This document shows positions 9,880 to 22,469 of a stretch of DNA of 64,000 nt, piece by piece; position 1 is the stretch's first letter, and every line of letters starts with the position of its first letter. Position numbers and translations under genes: made by a program. Below the pieces are notes generated by a model. That model saw only the letters and a list, made by a program, of their open reading frames with translations, was not told the origin of the DNA and searched no databases. This stretch comes from Terana coerulea (lineage: Eukaryota > Basidiomycota > Agaricomycetes > Polyporales > Phanerochaetaceae): the NCBI GenBank assembly GCA_024811115.1, contig JAKOGH010000144.1:1-64000 (forward strand), given 5' to 3'.

Positions 9880-12800
9880 ATGTCGACCGTCACCCCTGAG
9901 AAGGCTCAGAACACCGATTCACAAACATTCCTAACCGCCCTCGTCACCAATGCCGGAATACTTGCCATAGAGCTTCTCGCGTTCATATTTTTGAAGCACC
10001 GTCTCAGCCGGATTTACGAGCCAAGAACATACCTTCCTCCCCCCTGCGTAAGTTTGCCCTGTCTTTGCCATCCCCGGCCTGCTTAGCCATGGACCTTTCC
10101 TTAGGAAGCGTGCTGTGAACCTGCCGTCCGGTTGGTGGAAATGGCTTTTAGCCATAGCTGCCATACCCACAGGCGATGTGGTGAGTTTTGCTGCAGTTCA
10201 CGTGTTTGGGTCCTCCATTCACTGGGACGAATTACAGCTACAGAAAAACGGGATGGATGCGTACATGTTCCTACGATTCCTCCGCCTTCTTATCATTCTT
10301 TTCGCATCCATGACTATCCTCTCGTGCGGGATCCTGTTACCCATCGACACTGCAGATTTACCCGACGCCAAATTTAGTGACAAGCTCGCGAAGCTGAGCT
10401 GGGGAAAGTATGTTTTCTTTCTTTCTCGTCGGCGTGGACCCAAGTTTACAATTTTACGTCTTCAGCATACCTGATGATGCTACGGGACGATATGCTGCGC
10501 ACCTCGCGGTGGTCTACATTTCAACCTGTACGTATACAACTCGCGTCTTTGGCCACAATTAAAGCTGACGGGCACTTAGTTTGGATACTGTACCTCGTGC
10601 GTCGCGAACTCAAGCACTATGCCCGGACAAGACAACAATTCCTTATTTCGCCATCTCACTCTTCACTCGCGCAAGCCCGAACTGTCCTCGTTACAAACGT
10701 ACCGGATGAAATGTGCAATGAACACGATTTACGACGTTGGGCGAGCTTTGTGCCTGGTGGTGTGCAGAATGTCTGGGTTTATCGGGACACAAAGGTGCGT
10801 TATACTACAGTCGGTTATCTGCCACCCTAACGGTCCCGCAGGATCTGAACGAAGACTACAAGAAACGTCTCAAAGCGTGTCAGAAGCTCGAGAAAGCCTC
10901 TTCAAAGCTCATTCGGTCGGTGGTCAAGGCGAAAGGCAAGCGTGACAAAGCCGAAGACAAGCAGTTCAGGAAGGAGCATCGGGCAGAGTGGAAGCAGCGC
11001 AAAGCGGCGGAGAAGGAGCATAAGAAAGAGGAGAAGGCGTTGGCAAAGAAGCGGAAGCAGGCCGGGCATGCAGCAATGCAGGCCGAGCAAGAGTACGAGC
11101 TGACGCACGGGGCTCACAAGATGGCCAGTATCACTCGCAACCATGACTACGGACGCCCAAGTGCAGACACGAACTTGACGGCTGTCAACAGCGACAATTC
11201 CCCCAACCTCAAGGGACGTACATCGCATGACGAGAATGTTCGAGGACAGCCGAATAGTATGGACAACGACAATTTGGAAGGCAACATCGGACGAGTTTCG
11301 TCGTCTCGGCCACGCGGCGCCCGCTCGGTCACCAGCGAGCTCGAAGCCGGCCAGCTTCCTTCACCAACCATGCCGCAGCACAACGGACACAATGACGGAC
11401 TGCACGATGGTACCGCTGATAACGCAAGCCACATTTTTGAGCAGTTTGCCCCGGAGAGCAAGCGGCCGAAGCATCGCCTTGGGTTCCTTGGTTTATTCGG
11501 GAAGAAAGTAGACACTATTGAATGGTGCAAGGTACGTCTCGGGAATCTGCGCTGGTTGTTCCTTGCATTGAGTCTTTTATTACGTCAAACTAGGATGAGA
11601 TCGCACGGTTGAACAAGAACATTTCCGAGAAGCGTGACCTACTTGCTCACCGAGACACGCAGCCGAAGCCCCTAGGAAGCGCATTCATACAATGTCACCT
11701 GCAAATGGGCGCGCACGTTCTCGCTCAATGCGTGAGTTACCACGAGGTATGTTGCTCGATTACCCGTATGATAGCCGCGTTGACGAGTATTCGCCGCCTG
11801 TAGCCTCTCATGATGGCAGATAAGTGGATCGAAGTGTCGCCGAAGGACGTTATATGGGACAACATTGATGTGAGTCCGACGCCTCTGTGCTTTTTTTAAC
11901 CATACGCTATACTCACCACCGTATTACCTCAGGACTCTGCGTACGAAACCCGCTTCAGATACATCACATCATGGATCGGCAGTATAGTGCTAATTATCAT
12001 TTGGTTCGCGCCGGTCGCGTTCGTCGGTACGCTCAGTAATGTATCAACGCTCTGCGAGAAGGTCTCGTAAGTGCTCGTTTTCCCCTCATATCAGGCACAT
12101 CTGAAAGTTTGTACCGTTAGCTGGTTATGCTGGATTCGGGACGCTCCAACTCCTGTCCCCGGTATTATCCAGGGTATTCTCCCGCCTCTTTTCCTCGCCA
12201 TCTTATTCGCAATCCTGCCCTGGGTACTGAAAGGTAAGGACTATTACCAGGCCTGTAATGCCACCCGCTAATGATTGGACTGAATAGGTCTCGCATGGTA
12301 CGAAAATATCCCTCGGTGGTCGCTCCTGTCTATCAGTGTTTACAAGCGATACTTCTTATTCCTCGTGATGTAAGCTCGTCATTACTCGCATGCGGTTTGC
12401 AATCGGTGCTAATGTGTTACCTTAAGACATGGCTTCCTGGTTGTCACGTTGAGCTCAGGGCTGACATCCGCCGCTTCCGATGTGAGTGTTTTCCTCCGTC
12501 TTGATGATCTCAGCTCACTTTGTTTGCAGATTGCGGAGAATCCGACGCAGGCCGTATCCAAACTCGCGGAGCAGCTCCCGAATGCATCCATATTTTTCTT
12601 GACGTGGACGCTAACGCAAGGTTTGTCCGGCGCCGGCAGCGCACTCTTGCAAATCGGACAACTGGTCGTGCATTTCGTGAAGAAATGGTTCCTTGGACGA
12701 ACGCCCAGGCAGGCCTATGCGGTCACGTTCATGATGCCGAGGGTAAGTTCTTCGTCTAGGCCTTTTAACCTCGTGCGCGACACTCAATATTTCTCAAAAG

Positions 12801-14157
12801 GCAAATTTTGGACTCATTCTGCCCCGTATGTCGCTACTCGCGACCATTGGTCTCGCCTATAGTGTTTTGTCGCCCATCATAAACGCCTTGGCGACTGTGT
12901 CGTTCATATTGTTCTTCTTCTCGTGGAAGTTCTGTGAGTACTTACTGCATCAATATATTGCGAGTCACGGTCAGCTTACGTTGCGATCTGCAGTGCTTAC
13001 CTGGGTCTTCGACCAACCTGACGAAACTGAGACCGGAGGGCAATACGTACGTTCTCCCTCTCCATGTATTCCAGGCCTTAAGCTTACGCGATCGCTCTGC
13101 AAGTTCCCGATCGCTATCAACTTCTTGTGTAAGTCCCGGGTGTTGTCAAGTTTGCGGAGTCACTGACACTCGCAAACAGTCGTGGGCATGTACATCGAAC
13201 AAGTCTGTCTCGCGGTACTTTTCTTCCTCAAGGTCTCGGATGGCTTGATTTTCATCATCGAGGGCGTTCTGATGGTCCTTCTCATTGGCCTCACTCTAAC
13301 AGCTCAAGTATTATACCGGCGTAGCTTCCTTCGTAAGTGCCAGTCTGATCCAAGTCGTGTTCAACCCTCACTGCTTGCCACAGCCATCACTCAGTTCCTC
13401 CCGATGTCGTTGGCAACGAGGAGGATGCAGGAGCGCGTTGAACGTGAGCGGAAGCGACACCATGAGCTCCAAGCCAGCCCCAGGAAAGAGGACGACGATC
13501 TCGACTTGTTCAGTCGCGAAGGTAAGTTGCATTACTTACTCAGTAACCAATGCTCTAATCTCATGTGCGTTCTCAGGCATTCGCTCGGTCGTACACCATA
13601 ATATCAGGAACCCCGTGGAGAAGTTGATGAAAGAGGTCCAGAAGAATGTGGCCAAGACGGCCAAGATCGAGCCGAACCTTCACACTGACGACTCGAACAT
13701 CGAGCATCCGATTGAGAAGCAACAGCCTACCTCTTCCACATCAGCACACGCAGTCAGCGGCTCGAACGTCAATGAACAGCTTTCCCGACCCGCATCGCAG
13801 CGAACCAAATCCCAACGGCGGCTGCATGTTCCTTCCGCTGAAACTGGCGAGACTCAAGATGTACAGAAGTTTCCTCACTTCGACCCTCCATCCAGAAAAG
13901 ACGGCGAAGGCGATGACGAGGAGGATCTGGACAAGGACTTCGATATTCACGGCTTTGACCATCCGTCGACGTATGAACAGCAGCCCTGGGTGTGGGTTCC
14001 CAAGGATGAACTTGGCCTTAGCGACGCATTGGTCAACGAGTATCGTACGTCAGGCGTTGACGCGAGCGACGAAGGTGCAGCTATCGATGGGAAGGGTAAT
14101 GTCGAGGTGACGAGGAATCCTCCAGACGAGGAATGGACGGGTGGACATGATGCATAA
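9880..14157 (+). CDS. CSC1/OSCA-type (DUF221) osmosensitive cation channel homologue, paralogue 1
   Basis: Multi-exon gene from ATG 9880 (MSTVTPEKAQNTDSQTF) to TAA 14157. The order is typical of fungal CSC1/RSN1/PHM7 proteins: an N-terminal TM with YEPRTYLPPP, the WGNIPDDA-RY-AH region, a cytosolic PHM7-type domain (VRRELKHYARTRQQFL ... ARTVLVTNVP ... YRDTK), a charged linker, LGSAFIQCHLQMGAH, the seven-TM channel core (YETRFRYITSWIGS, WIRDAPTPVPGIIQGILPP, VYKRYFLFLV, WVFDQPDETETGGQY, VGMYIEQVCLAVLFFLK), and a soluble PHM7_ext-type C terminus (FDHPSTYEQQPWVW). Compared with paralogue 2 the cytosolic linker (~10.9-11.1 kb) has an extra K/E/A-rich coiled-coil-like stretch. The family forms Ca2+-permeable, osmotically gated channels in the plasma or internal membranes. 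About 17 short introns. No frameshift seen. The first acceptor (near 10094) is ambiguous. Confidence 0.85.
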
Positions 14158-14564
14158 CCGTGCAGATGCTTGCTGTGATTTAGTAACGACATTTATCAAA
14201 TATCTATCATATACTATTCTCTTCCGTCAGCCATACAGTGAATCTTGCTAATCTTACCGAGGCACCTAGTATGCATCGGACATGTATGTCATGCTTTCAG
14301 ACGCCTGCGGCACTCCTAACCTTAGGTCCTCACGCCGACGTGTTCGGTGGGTGCCGTAACCTTTGTGGCACCCACGTGGCAGAGTCGCCGACCACGCCAG
14401 TGCGTGCTGCGATCCGCCGGGCTGGTCGTTCCTTGCCACTTACTTCCAAGCAAGTCGTGAGTCTTACCACCCTCGCAGTTGCTCTTCCAACATTGACGTG
14501 CTTTAGGTACGGATGGTTCCTCCTGGGTACGTAATGTCCTCCGATTTTTGTCAAGACCTTGCGA
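14158..14564. other. Intergenic, CSC1-like to F-box gene
   Basis: Terminator and promoter space of two same-strand genes. There is an inverted pair GTGGGTGCC / GGCACCCAC near 14346-14384. Nothing coding recognised. Confidence 0.4.
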
Positions 14565-16365
14565 ATGACCAGAGACGGTGTCCGCAGACAGGATGTTGGT
14601 GTTACCGAAGCAGACGAGATTGGGACCTTAGAGAGGCAGTATGAAGAATACAGAGTGGCCATGCTTACAATTGCAAGACGCTTGAACTCCTTACGCCCGG
14701 TCTCCCACCTTCCTCAAGAGATCATGTCTAGGATTTTTTTGGAGAGCTTCCGACCGTCTACATTTCGGACCCCCTCTCGGCTACTCGACGAAAGGATAAC
14801 TGTCACGCATATCTGCCACGACTGGAGAAATATTGCTATCAACTATGGCCCGCTTTGGTCTTATATCGAGCTCGGCCGCCGCCGTCCCGAATACGCAATG
14901 GCCGCAATTGAGCGGTCTAAAGACAGCTTACTCACTCTGGTGGTGGTCGGTTCCCCATTCGAAACCCTTGATCCATCCATTATCTATGAAAACATTCAGC
15001 GAATTCGGTACCTCGACTTCCCCACGCAGCAGTCTTCGACCTTTCTTGCTCCAAGTGTTCTCAACTCTCTTCCAGGCAGATTGCAGGCGTCTTCTCTTCA
15101 CGCATATAACGACCCCTCAGATTCATACATGTACGCTATAGGATCACCTCCGTTGACGCCACCGATGTTGCCCGGTCCGAAGCCCACTCTGCTGTTGTCC
15201 GTGATAGATGCACCGAACCTTCAGTCGCTCAGCATCGTACCGAACAATGACACGTGGTCCACTCTGAGCACTCGAGTCTCCCTACGAAATCTTACCATCG
15301 GTTCATGGGGCCATCTTACCCCCAGACCTCCCTTCGCAGAACTTCTGAGAATACTGCGAAGCCTTCCGCTGCTCGAAACGCTCCATCTGCGCCAGCTCAA
15401 TTTCCCACTGACTGAACCCTCCGCCCGCGTGCCTCCTGCGGTACTGTCAAAACTACGCGAGATCCAACTGGACGGGGATTTGACAGCTTCATCTCTGTGT
15501 CTCGACCACATCGACTCTCCGCTGTCTGCTAGGATTGTTATTACACAGGGCAATCATGCTCCTCCTTATCCCCCTTTCGACGATATGTTCCCTCTCGAAC
15601 CAGCTCGACTGCTTGACGCTAGTGCCAAAATCATAGCCAGGATCATACCCATGCTCCAAGGTTCGCTGGACCGTCTATACGGACTCGCTATCACCTGTTT
15701 GGATCTGCGATGGCCTCGAACCGTCAGCTTTAGTGGCTGGATTAGTAATGGCGAAGACAAAGCGGAACAACGTATAGAGCTGCAGCAGCTCGACGCTCAA
15801 TTTTCTGTCGAGTTTCCGCTAGATCTATCAGTATACCGGCTTTTTCTCCAGCACTTCGCACTTCCCGGCCTTCGATATTTGGAAGCTAGGGCTCCCCAAC
15901 GAAGAAAGCATTCCGCATGAGGAATACAGGTTCTTATCGCGGTTAGATGGTGTTACACACCTTTTCCTCCATCCGAATTCCTACGACTTTCGGGAAGTGC
16001 TTCGCGGTAAAGACGAAACAGTACCCCTTCCCTCACTACGGACCCTAAAGCTCCAGGGCTGGACACATAGGCATCTTCCCACCACTCCTGGATATCCGGA
16101 GCCTCCACATCCGGACGATTGTCATATCTGCCAGTGGCCGGCATCGCTGCTGACCCTTCTTCGCGAACGCAAGGAACTTGGTCTACCACTTCAGCGTCTG
16201 GTCTTCGCGCACTGTCAGTGGCCAGAGACGTCTGATGACGAAGCTAGCCTCGCTGAACTTGTCGGTGACGTGGTTACATTCAACCCTGATCCCTTCTCGC
16301 CATTTCCCCTATTCCCGGCGCCAGGAGGCTGGAGTACCCCGCTGGATAACGCATGGATGCTCTAG
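14565..16365 (+). CDS. F-box protein with LRR-like C-terminal region, paralogue 1 (one apparent frameshift)
   Basis: Starts at ATG 14565 (MTRD). A short coiled coil (LERQYEEYRVAMLTIARRL) leads into an F-box with the agaricomycete pattern VSHLPQEIMSRIFLESF, then VTHICHDWRNIAINYGPLW and a leucine-rich region (APNLQSLSIVPN, LREIQLDGDL). F-box proteins of this class are thought to be substrate receptors of SCF ubiquitin ligases. The frame is interrupted at TTT 15878-15880. Removing one T gives LRYWKLGLP and joins the second part (LDGVTHLFLHP ... SLRTLKLQGW ... DCHICQWPASL) that ends at TAG 16365. The paralogue at 43.8-45.6 kb has the matching uninterrupted stretch (LRRVKLCPP ... CQRCHWPAAL), so the lesion is either an insertion error or a recent mutation. 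Confidence 0.75.
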
Positions 16366-16945
16366 CAGTATGAAGACTAGGGGCATCGTGCCAGTATCCT
16401 AGGTACGACAACGGCAAACTACTCCATTTCAACAGCTATTCGCCCATTTCTTCTCTGTCCTCTCTTCGAAAACCTGTGGATACTTTGCGAATCACAAATA
16501 CTTGACTGTCCTCAGGCTCAGCCTGGTCCTAAGTTTGCTTTGTAATTTCCTGTTATGTCCTTCACTCGCGTTTCGCTTTCGATGTTGTTCGGGAACTCCC
16601 TTAACACAATGTCTCGCTCTCGTGAATCGACTTCTTCTTTGCAACTCATATCATATTACTCTTAGGCCCTTGAGAGCTATGTCTTCGAAGTGTTATGCCC
16701 TTCGTCGTTTCGATATACGTATCTAACACGTATCGCAGGCTCTGCGGAGATCTTGCTGCGACTAGAGATCGTAGTGATGAACGAGAGAATTGGTACGAGA
16801 GAATGACCACGAAATGAGAAGTGAATTTGCAGAGCTAAATGCATGAATGTAATACAATGTGAGAGCGTACATGCCCAGATGCAACAAAAACAGTCGGTCT
16901 CTACTATCCAATGGGACGGTCCGAAGCTAATAGAGAGAGATGGCA
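16366..16945. other. Convergent 3' intergenic region
   Basis: Space between the 3' ends of the F-box gene (+) and the LDB17-like gene (-). No conserved protein or RNA recognised. Confidence 0.4.
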
Positions 16946-19298
16946 TTAATAATGCGCAGCGTTCCTCGCGCCGGGCCCGAGTGGGCTGTGAACGCGAGGG
17001 ACGGGGTTGGTGGAGGATGCGATCGTCGTTATCGTTGCTCCGCTGTTCGACTTGACGGGTATCGCTGGTGGCTTTCGCCTACGCGGGGGTGGCGCAGGTG
17101 CTGTTCTTCTCTGTCTTGGGACAGGAGAACTGGGTAACGACGATGCAGAGATGGGAGACGAGGAAACCGGAGACGTTGGTGACGTTGAGCCGAGGACTTG
17201 CCTGGCTCCCGAGTCCGACGGCGAGAATGGCGAGCTGGCGACCACCCGGATCTCCGGCGGCTCCTGAGTGAATGGCGCATCGTCGAGCATAACATGCCGT
17301 CGTTCCTCTGGCGCGCTAGCAGGGAACTCGGGTGCCATAGAGCCGATACGCGACCGTCTTCTCTGCGCAGTAGGAATAGCGGTTGTGGCGGCTGCAACAT
17401 TAGGTAGGCTGACAGCACTATCGTTACTCCCCATTCGCAAGCCCTCGATTCCTCTGCCCAGCGTTGCCACAGCATGCGATGACCGGAGATTTTCATGGCT
17501 TCGGCTCGCTTTGAGGGTCTTTGGCCTGCCACCAGCGCCGTCTGAGGTAGCCAGCAAGGCGCTGGTACCGCTAGCGTTCACGGAAAGGGCGGTAGAAGCG
17601 GTTGTAATTGATTCTAGCGCAGGGCTCCGCATGCCATTCCGCTCCGACTCGTTGCTGCTGACACTGATGGTACTGCCGATCGAGGTCTGGTGTCTTGCCT
17701 TCGGCTTCCGGTATTGTATACACCAATCCCCAGATAGGCACCGCTGAACAAGTCGTTTTGTCGTGGCGTTCACATCCCGAATGTTCTCGTTTTCGATTAG
17801 GGATTCGAGGACATGCACAATTTGTGCACGTTTGTATGGCATAGAGCGAAGCTGTGTCCTGGTAAGCAGCGGATGCAGAACCCGTAGGTACGTGTGTCGA
17901 AGCTAGAAGGAATGCCATGAGCGAAAGCCATTCCAATATTTACTGCCACGTACCGACTCGTGGTCTTCATCCAAGTCTAGAATCTCACGCAAAAGACGTC
18001 GACGAGAACACAAAGGTCATTCGTGTAAAAGTACTCGGCGCAGCCCTTAGTCGTGAAGAGCAGGTAGAGTATCTTCAGAACCAATAGTTGCATAACGAGG
18101 TCCTCAGCCGTTCGTCCTAGCAGCAATGTAAGACCAGCGATGTCTACATAGTCGTTCAAAATGCCTTACCTGCACGGTTAAGCATGAATATCATGTTCTC
18201 TCCGAATGTCGAGCTTGAGCCCAGCCGTGCCATGAGAATGCGCAGAACGCGATTCTGCTCTTCAGGCGTTGTTTGTGTGTTCAGATCCACCTTCGGGTGA
18301 GTGTGCGGTGCATGCGATTGCAGTGACGCCACCATGAACTGTTCGTTGAGTGTGACCTACTGGTCGTCCTCAGTATGCAGGAGTTGGTACACATGAGAAA
18401 GGAAACGCACAATGAGCTTGATGACGGCATAGTTGAATGTCTCATCCGCATGGTCTCGTGTCTGCTCCACCAGGTCGAAGAGGAGTTGAATGAAGTTGTC
18501 GTCGAAGACACCTAATCACTATAAGGAATAGAATGACAGAGGTAATAGCAGATACGCACGAAGATCCGTAAGAGAAAGCTTCTGCACTCGGCACACTTCA
18601 TACAGTATCTTGACGGACAACAGCCTTAACTTCGCCTCTATGGGCATTGTGAAGCCTCTTGTCGAGCCCCCTCCCGAGCTGGAGGAGCCGCCAATGAACG
18701 CATCGTCGATGTCCGGTTCGACCTCCAGGCCTACGTGGTCCATAAGTAGAGGTACGATAGGCTGCCATTTCTTTTGTGACCGCAAGAAGTTGGCGTGTTT
18801 TCGGCCGTATGCAAGAAGGACGTTGTAGATTATCAACTGGCAGTGTGGGTCTGTGTTCTGGGAGTGTACACCGTCAAGGGCAGCCAGGGTATTGGAGCGA
18901 AAACGTCGCGGCGTACCATTTGAGCCTCCTGTAGCAGGAGTCCACACATCCTCTCCGAATGGAACGTCAGCAACTCCGAATATAAGACCAGATCGCATGC
19001 ATGCTCTAGCTGTAGGGGACTCTGAAGGTATTGCTCTGGAAGCGCATTTTGTCAGTCATGTTCGTCTGGCAAGCAACTCCATGACGCACCATGGTAGCTT
19101 GCACAGAATGTTATGAACCGTCTTAGCGTCGCATCCAATTGGTCCAGGGTAAGGTCGGCCGGAAAGTGCAGAATATCCTCGAGTTCTAACACCGCACTGG
19201 TCAATGACGCTGGTCTTCCTCACGGCGGACATGTCTCACACACCAGACCAGAACTGCTGGGCATTCTCGATGATGTAGACGATGCCAAAGTCGTCCAT
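16946..19298 (-). CDS. LDB17/SPIN90 leucine-rich domain protein (actin/endocytosis regulator), two lesions
   Basis: Start ATG 19298 (MDDFGIVYIIENAQQFW), stop TAA 16946. Exons in order give ILHFPADLTLDQLDATLRRF, HCQLIIYNVLLAYGRKH, KLRLLSVKILYEVCRVQKL, VFDDNFIQLLFDLVEQTRDH, VTLNEQFMVASLQSH, LKILYLLFTTKGCAEYFYTN, DLCVLVDVF, LRHTYLRVLHPLLTRTQLRS and MPYKRAQIVHVLESLIEN. This is the fungal Ldb17 / SPIN90 leucine-rich domain family, which binds Arp2/3-actin machinery at endocytic patches. The tail of ~230 residues is disordered with proline clusters (APAPPPRRRKPPAIPVK) suited to SH3 binding. Two lesions: an in-frame TAG at 18357-18359 between HTEDDQ and VTLNEQF, and one missing T in the AAAA run (+ strand) at 17991-17994, which shifts VDVF out of frame with LREILDLDEDHES. 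Both may be sequence errors in a normally single-copy gene. Confidence 0.8.
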
Positions 19299-19607
19299 GG
19301 GAGCCTGTTTGACAACGGCGGCGGCGACGACGAGGTGTAAAGTGGGAGCGGAGTGAAACCCGCACACCGGAGGCGGGCCAAGGTTTATGGCGAAACGGAT
19401 ATGAAGCGGAAGCGCCCATACTCCACGGATGGGCGTTTACACGCCAAGCTTCGGGAAACGGGCACTCGGATAGGAAGGCGTGGCGATTCATCAGGCACGC
19501 ACGTCTATGAACAATATATACACTCAGAGTACACCGAAGTTCATGTATTCTGCAGACTATGATACAACTCTCTACGATACATGCGCACTGTAGGCCTGGG
19601 AGCCTGC

Positions 19608-21168
19608 TCATCGCCAAACGCCGAAAATGATACCCGCTACCACTGTCCATACCAGACGTAATTGGGCAGTGTGAATGCGGCCCGAGCTTGGCACGGCAGT
19701 GATGATACTCGGCGCTGCCGAGGTAGATGATGATGGAGTACTTGTGCTGCCGCTACCAACGGCACCTGCGCTGGCGACTGCAAGGCTGTGTGAGGCAGAG
19801 TCATGACGGATTAACGTGATACACTCACCACTTGTAGGCGAGGCAGTTGCGTCAGACGACGACGTTATTGTCAGAGTAGTTCCATTTATTGCCCTGCACG
19901 ACCAGGCACACGTGTAAGATTATGTTATGCAGAAAAAGATGATTCCCAGAACTTACGGACAGAATGTCAAGGTGTAATTGGCGTTTAAGCCCCGAGTCAC
20001 ACGTCCACAGCGCCGTATTCGATGATTCATCGAAAGCATACGCATATGAATTGGGGCAATTCCCCTCTATATTAGAAACGGTAAATTGATGCAACATCAC
20101 TTGAGGATAGACATTGCTCACTGAAGAAGCTGTAGAACTGTACGCCGGAAGAAGGGCATGCAGCTGCGGAACCAAAACTGCCTGAGCAGCAGTTGGGTGA
20201 ATTGTCTGCCGTCGGCGTTGTTAAGGCAGGAATTACAAGACGAATTACAAGACGATAAGTCATGGAAGTCACATACTGGGATTGCCGTCCAAGTTCGCAA
20301 AGCATGCTGACTTGCAGCCCACGGGGAACCCCATGCTGTCAAATGGGCCTTGTATTGGCTGTGGACAAATCGGTCCCAGATCCACCGTACAACTCGCGAC
20401 AGGGAAACCGACGCTAGTTGTTATAGCCATAGGTAGGTCGTAGCCATCGACCAAGGAGACTGAAGTTGAGTCAGCCTTTGGCAACTGGGTAATTAGACGT
20501 ATACCCGCCATCGTAGAAATCTCTGTTTCCGTCTCCTTGTAGAGTCCACTCCGCCACGCTAGCAGGTGGAACGCCCTACGACACGGGTCAGGATAGCACG
20601 CAGCAAAACAGGAGCATTCAGCTTACAGTGCCTGTGTGAGGATCGCACAGCAACCCGCCGTTGCACCACCCTGTTAAGCACGTTGGACCGTTTGTTATCG
20701 TAAAGTCGCAATCTCGTCTACCCTAAGCCGAGAGTCAGCTTCAACTTCATCCACGCAGATTCTACGTCGTTGTACTTACCCATATCCGAGCTGCCTTCCA
20801 ATTATCAGGGGCGGCGAAACTGACTGAAGTGAACGGGTCGGCTTGCCATCTACAACATCATCAGGTGATGCAAGCGCATAGCAATAAGATACAATGACTT
20901 ACCCGGTCGGGAAGTCTGGCACTGCTGTTCCTGCGGTAAGGTCGGTGAACATCTGCGTCGGTTGAGTGAGAGGTTTGCCAATTCAATTATGAGGACACGC
21001 GCACCGCTGGCCTGTCATTGGCCATGTTAGAATACAAATTTGTACTAAAAGTTGAAGGTGCGCACCATAACGTGAAGGGACAAGCATTCACAACTGTGAA
21101 AGTTCTCGCGTAGGTGGCCGCGGCAAGACGACTGAGCGTGGCAAAAGTGCCATTCGTGAGGTCGTCAT
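19608..21168 (-). CDS. Thaumatin-like protein with S/T-rich, hydrophobic C-terminal tail
   Basis: Secreted thaumatin-like protein. A short N-terminal signal is followed by RTFTVVNACPFTLW, then RDCDFTITNGPTC, GGLLCDPHTGTG, VSLVDGYDLPMAITTS, CTVDLGPICP, GFPVGCKSACFANLDG, NCCSGSFGSAAACPSSGVQF and NCPNSYAYAFDESSNTALWT, all in the family's usual order. After the domain comes an S/T-rich stretch and a hydrophobic end (LRLVWTVVAGIIFGVW, then TGA), suggesting a GPI- or membrane-anchored form. Two single-base shifts interrupt the reading: one T missing in the run at 21143-21146 (+ strand AAAA), inside the signal peptide, and one extra base in TTT at 19984-19986, just before the end of the domain. Both sit in homopolymers. 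Some fungal members act on beta-1,3-glucan, but activity cannot be judged here. One intron appears to use a GC donor near 20510. Confidence 0.8.
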
Positions 21169-21637
21169 GGTGGGATGTCTCCAGACGCGAGCAGACTGCC
21201 CAGAGGATGCAAGGGTTTGGTGGAGGTGACAAACGAGCCAGAGTTGCGCAGCATGCTCATGGTGAGAGGTTATCCTTGGACTTGGAGCGGCGTGAGGAAG
21301 GTGCTCAACGTGTTGATCACGGTCGACTCTTGAGGTAATGGGCGCTCCGTTCCTTGATCCGCTTCACATGAGAACCTCAAACCGCGAGCGGCGAGGGTCC
21401 CTCGGAGTTCGGCTTGCCCAAGACCCCGTCGTACAGTAGACGGCACACACGCTGCGCAACCTCAACCTCTCTTGCCTCCAACCTTCGTTCATTTCCATCC
21501 CAGAAAGCTCACATTCCCTCCTTGGCTGGATGCAGCTGCCAGCAAAGGGACGCATGGCACGTTTTATTACTCTTGCGACGTGCGTATATCAGCTGCTCGG
21601 TTTCCCGGCTGAACATCTCGCAACCACTTACCCTGCC
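21169..21637. promoter_or_regulatory. Shared divergent promoter region
   Basis: About 470 bp between the divergent starts of the thaumatin-like gene (-) and the small two-TM gene (+). No specific motif is assigned. It must hold both promoters if the chosen starts are right. Confidence 0.4.
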
Positions 21638-22469
21638 ATGAAGCTCCCCACCATCTTCAACATGAACAAGCTTAGGAAAACCTCACAGTACCGCCACAGC
21701 CAAGAGCAAATGCCGTATGCCGATAGACATACACCGACGCAGGCCGTCCTCGAGAGCCGTACTATGACGCTTGCTCGTACTGCAGTCGTGCCGACATCTC
21801 CCTCCAAAGCCTCATATACACTAGGACGTGTCATTGAAAGACGGCCGCAGTATCCTGAAATGCCATCTACGGTGAAGCCTATGTCGCCTACCGAACAATA
21901 CTGGGCTGCACGAGCTATCACCGCCGAAGCCCTTTTGGCCATGCAGACAACGCACCACGAGGAGATTAGGACACTAACGGTGACTGAGGAGTCCAAGCGG
22001 ATGGTACGTGCTTCAGCCGACTTACTAGTTGGTATTTCACCGATGACCTCCATAGGCTGAAGTCGCTGTTGTTCACCGAATGCATGAAGCTCGACAAGTC
22101 AAGTTGGAAAGAGCAGCCGTACGTACTACCAGCTCAAATGGACTCCCGATGCTCAGTTATTTTCTGCAGCTCGCTTTGCTGGCAATCTTTGTCCTGCTTG
22201 TTGCCGGTGTGGTTTATCTTACTGCAAGCCACGCACAACTTAGCCATCCAAAGTCCCGCCCACTACATTTCACAATACCTATACTATCTCCGTTCGCCTC
22301 CGTGGTACGCTTTTAGGCATCTTCGCTCGAGCTGTTCTCTGAAAGCTTTTAGGTTGAGCATGAAACGTCCGTTATTGGAAGCAAGACGTTGACGATCTTT
22401 GGCGTGGTGGCGGCGATCCTCGCATACGGATGCTTCCGTTACTGGTTGACCCATCGGATGAGACGATAG
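21638..22469 (+). CDS. Small two-TM coiled-coil membrane protein, unknown function
   Basis: I do not recognise a named family. The start is likely ATG 21638 (MKLPTIFNMNKLRK). An in-frame upstream start near 21530 is possible. The first exon carries MSPTEQYWAARAITAEALLA and HHEEIRTLTVTEESKRM. After an intron ending at 22057 comes AEVAVVHRMHEARQVKLERA, an amphipathic helix. Then follow a TM (LALLAIFVLLVAGVVYL), a short loop (SHPKSRPLHF), and in the last exon a second TM (LTIFGVVAAILAYGCFRYWL) with a basic end THRMRR and TAG 22467-22469. Introns have clean GT/AG borders and keep frame, so the gene looks real and intact. Helix-loop-TM-TM suggests an organelle or ER membrane protein, which is inference only. 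Confidence 0.65.
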
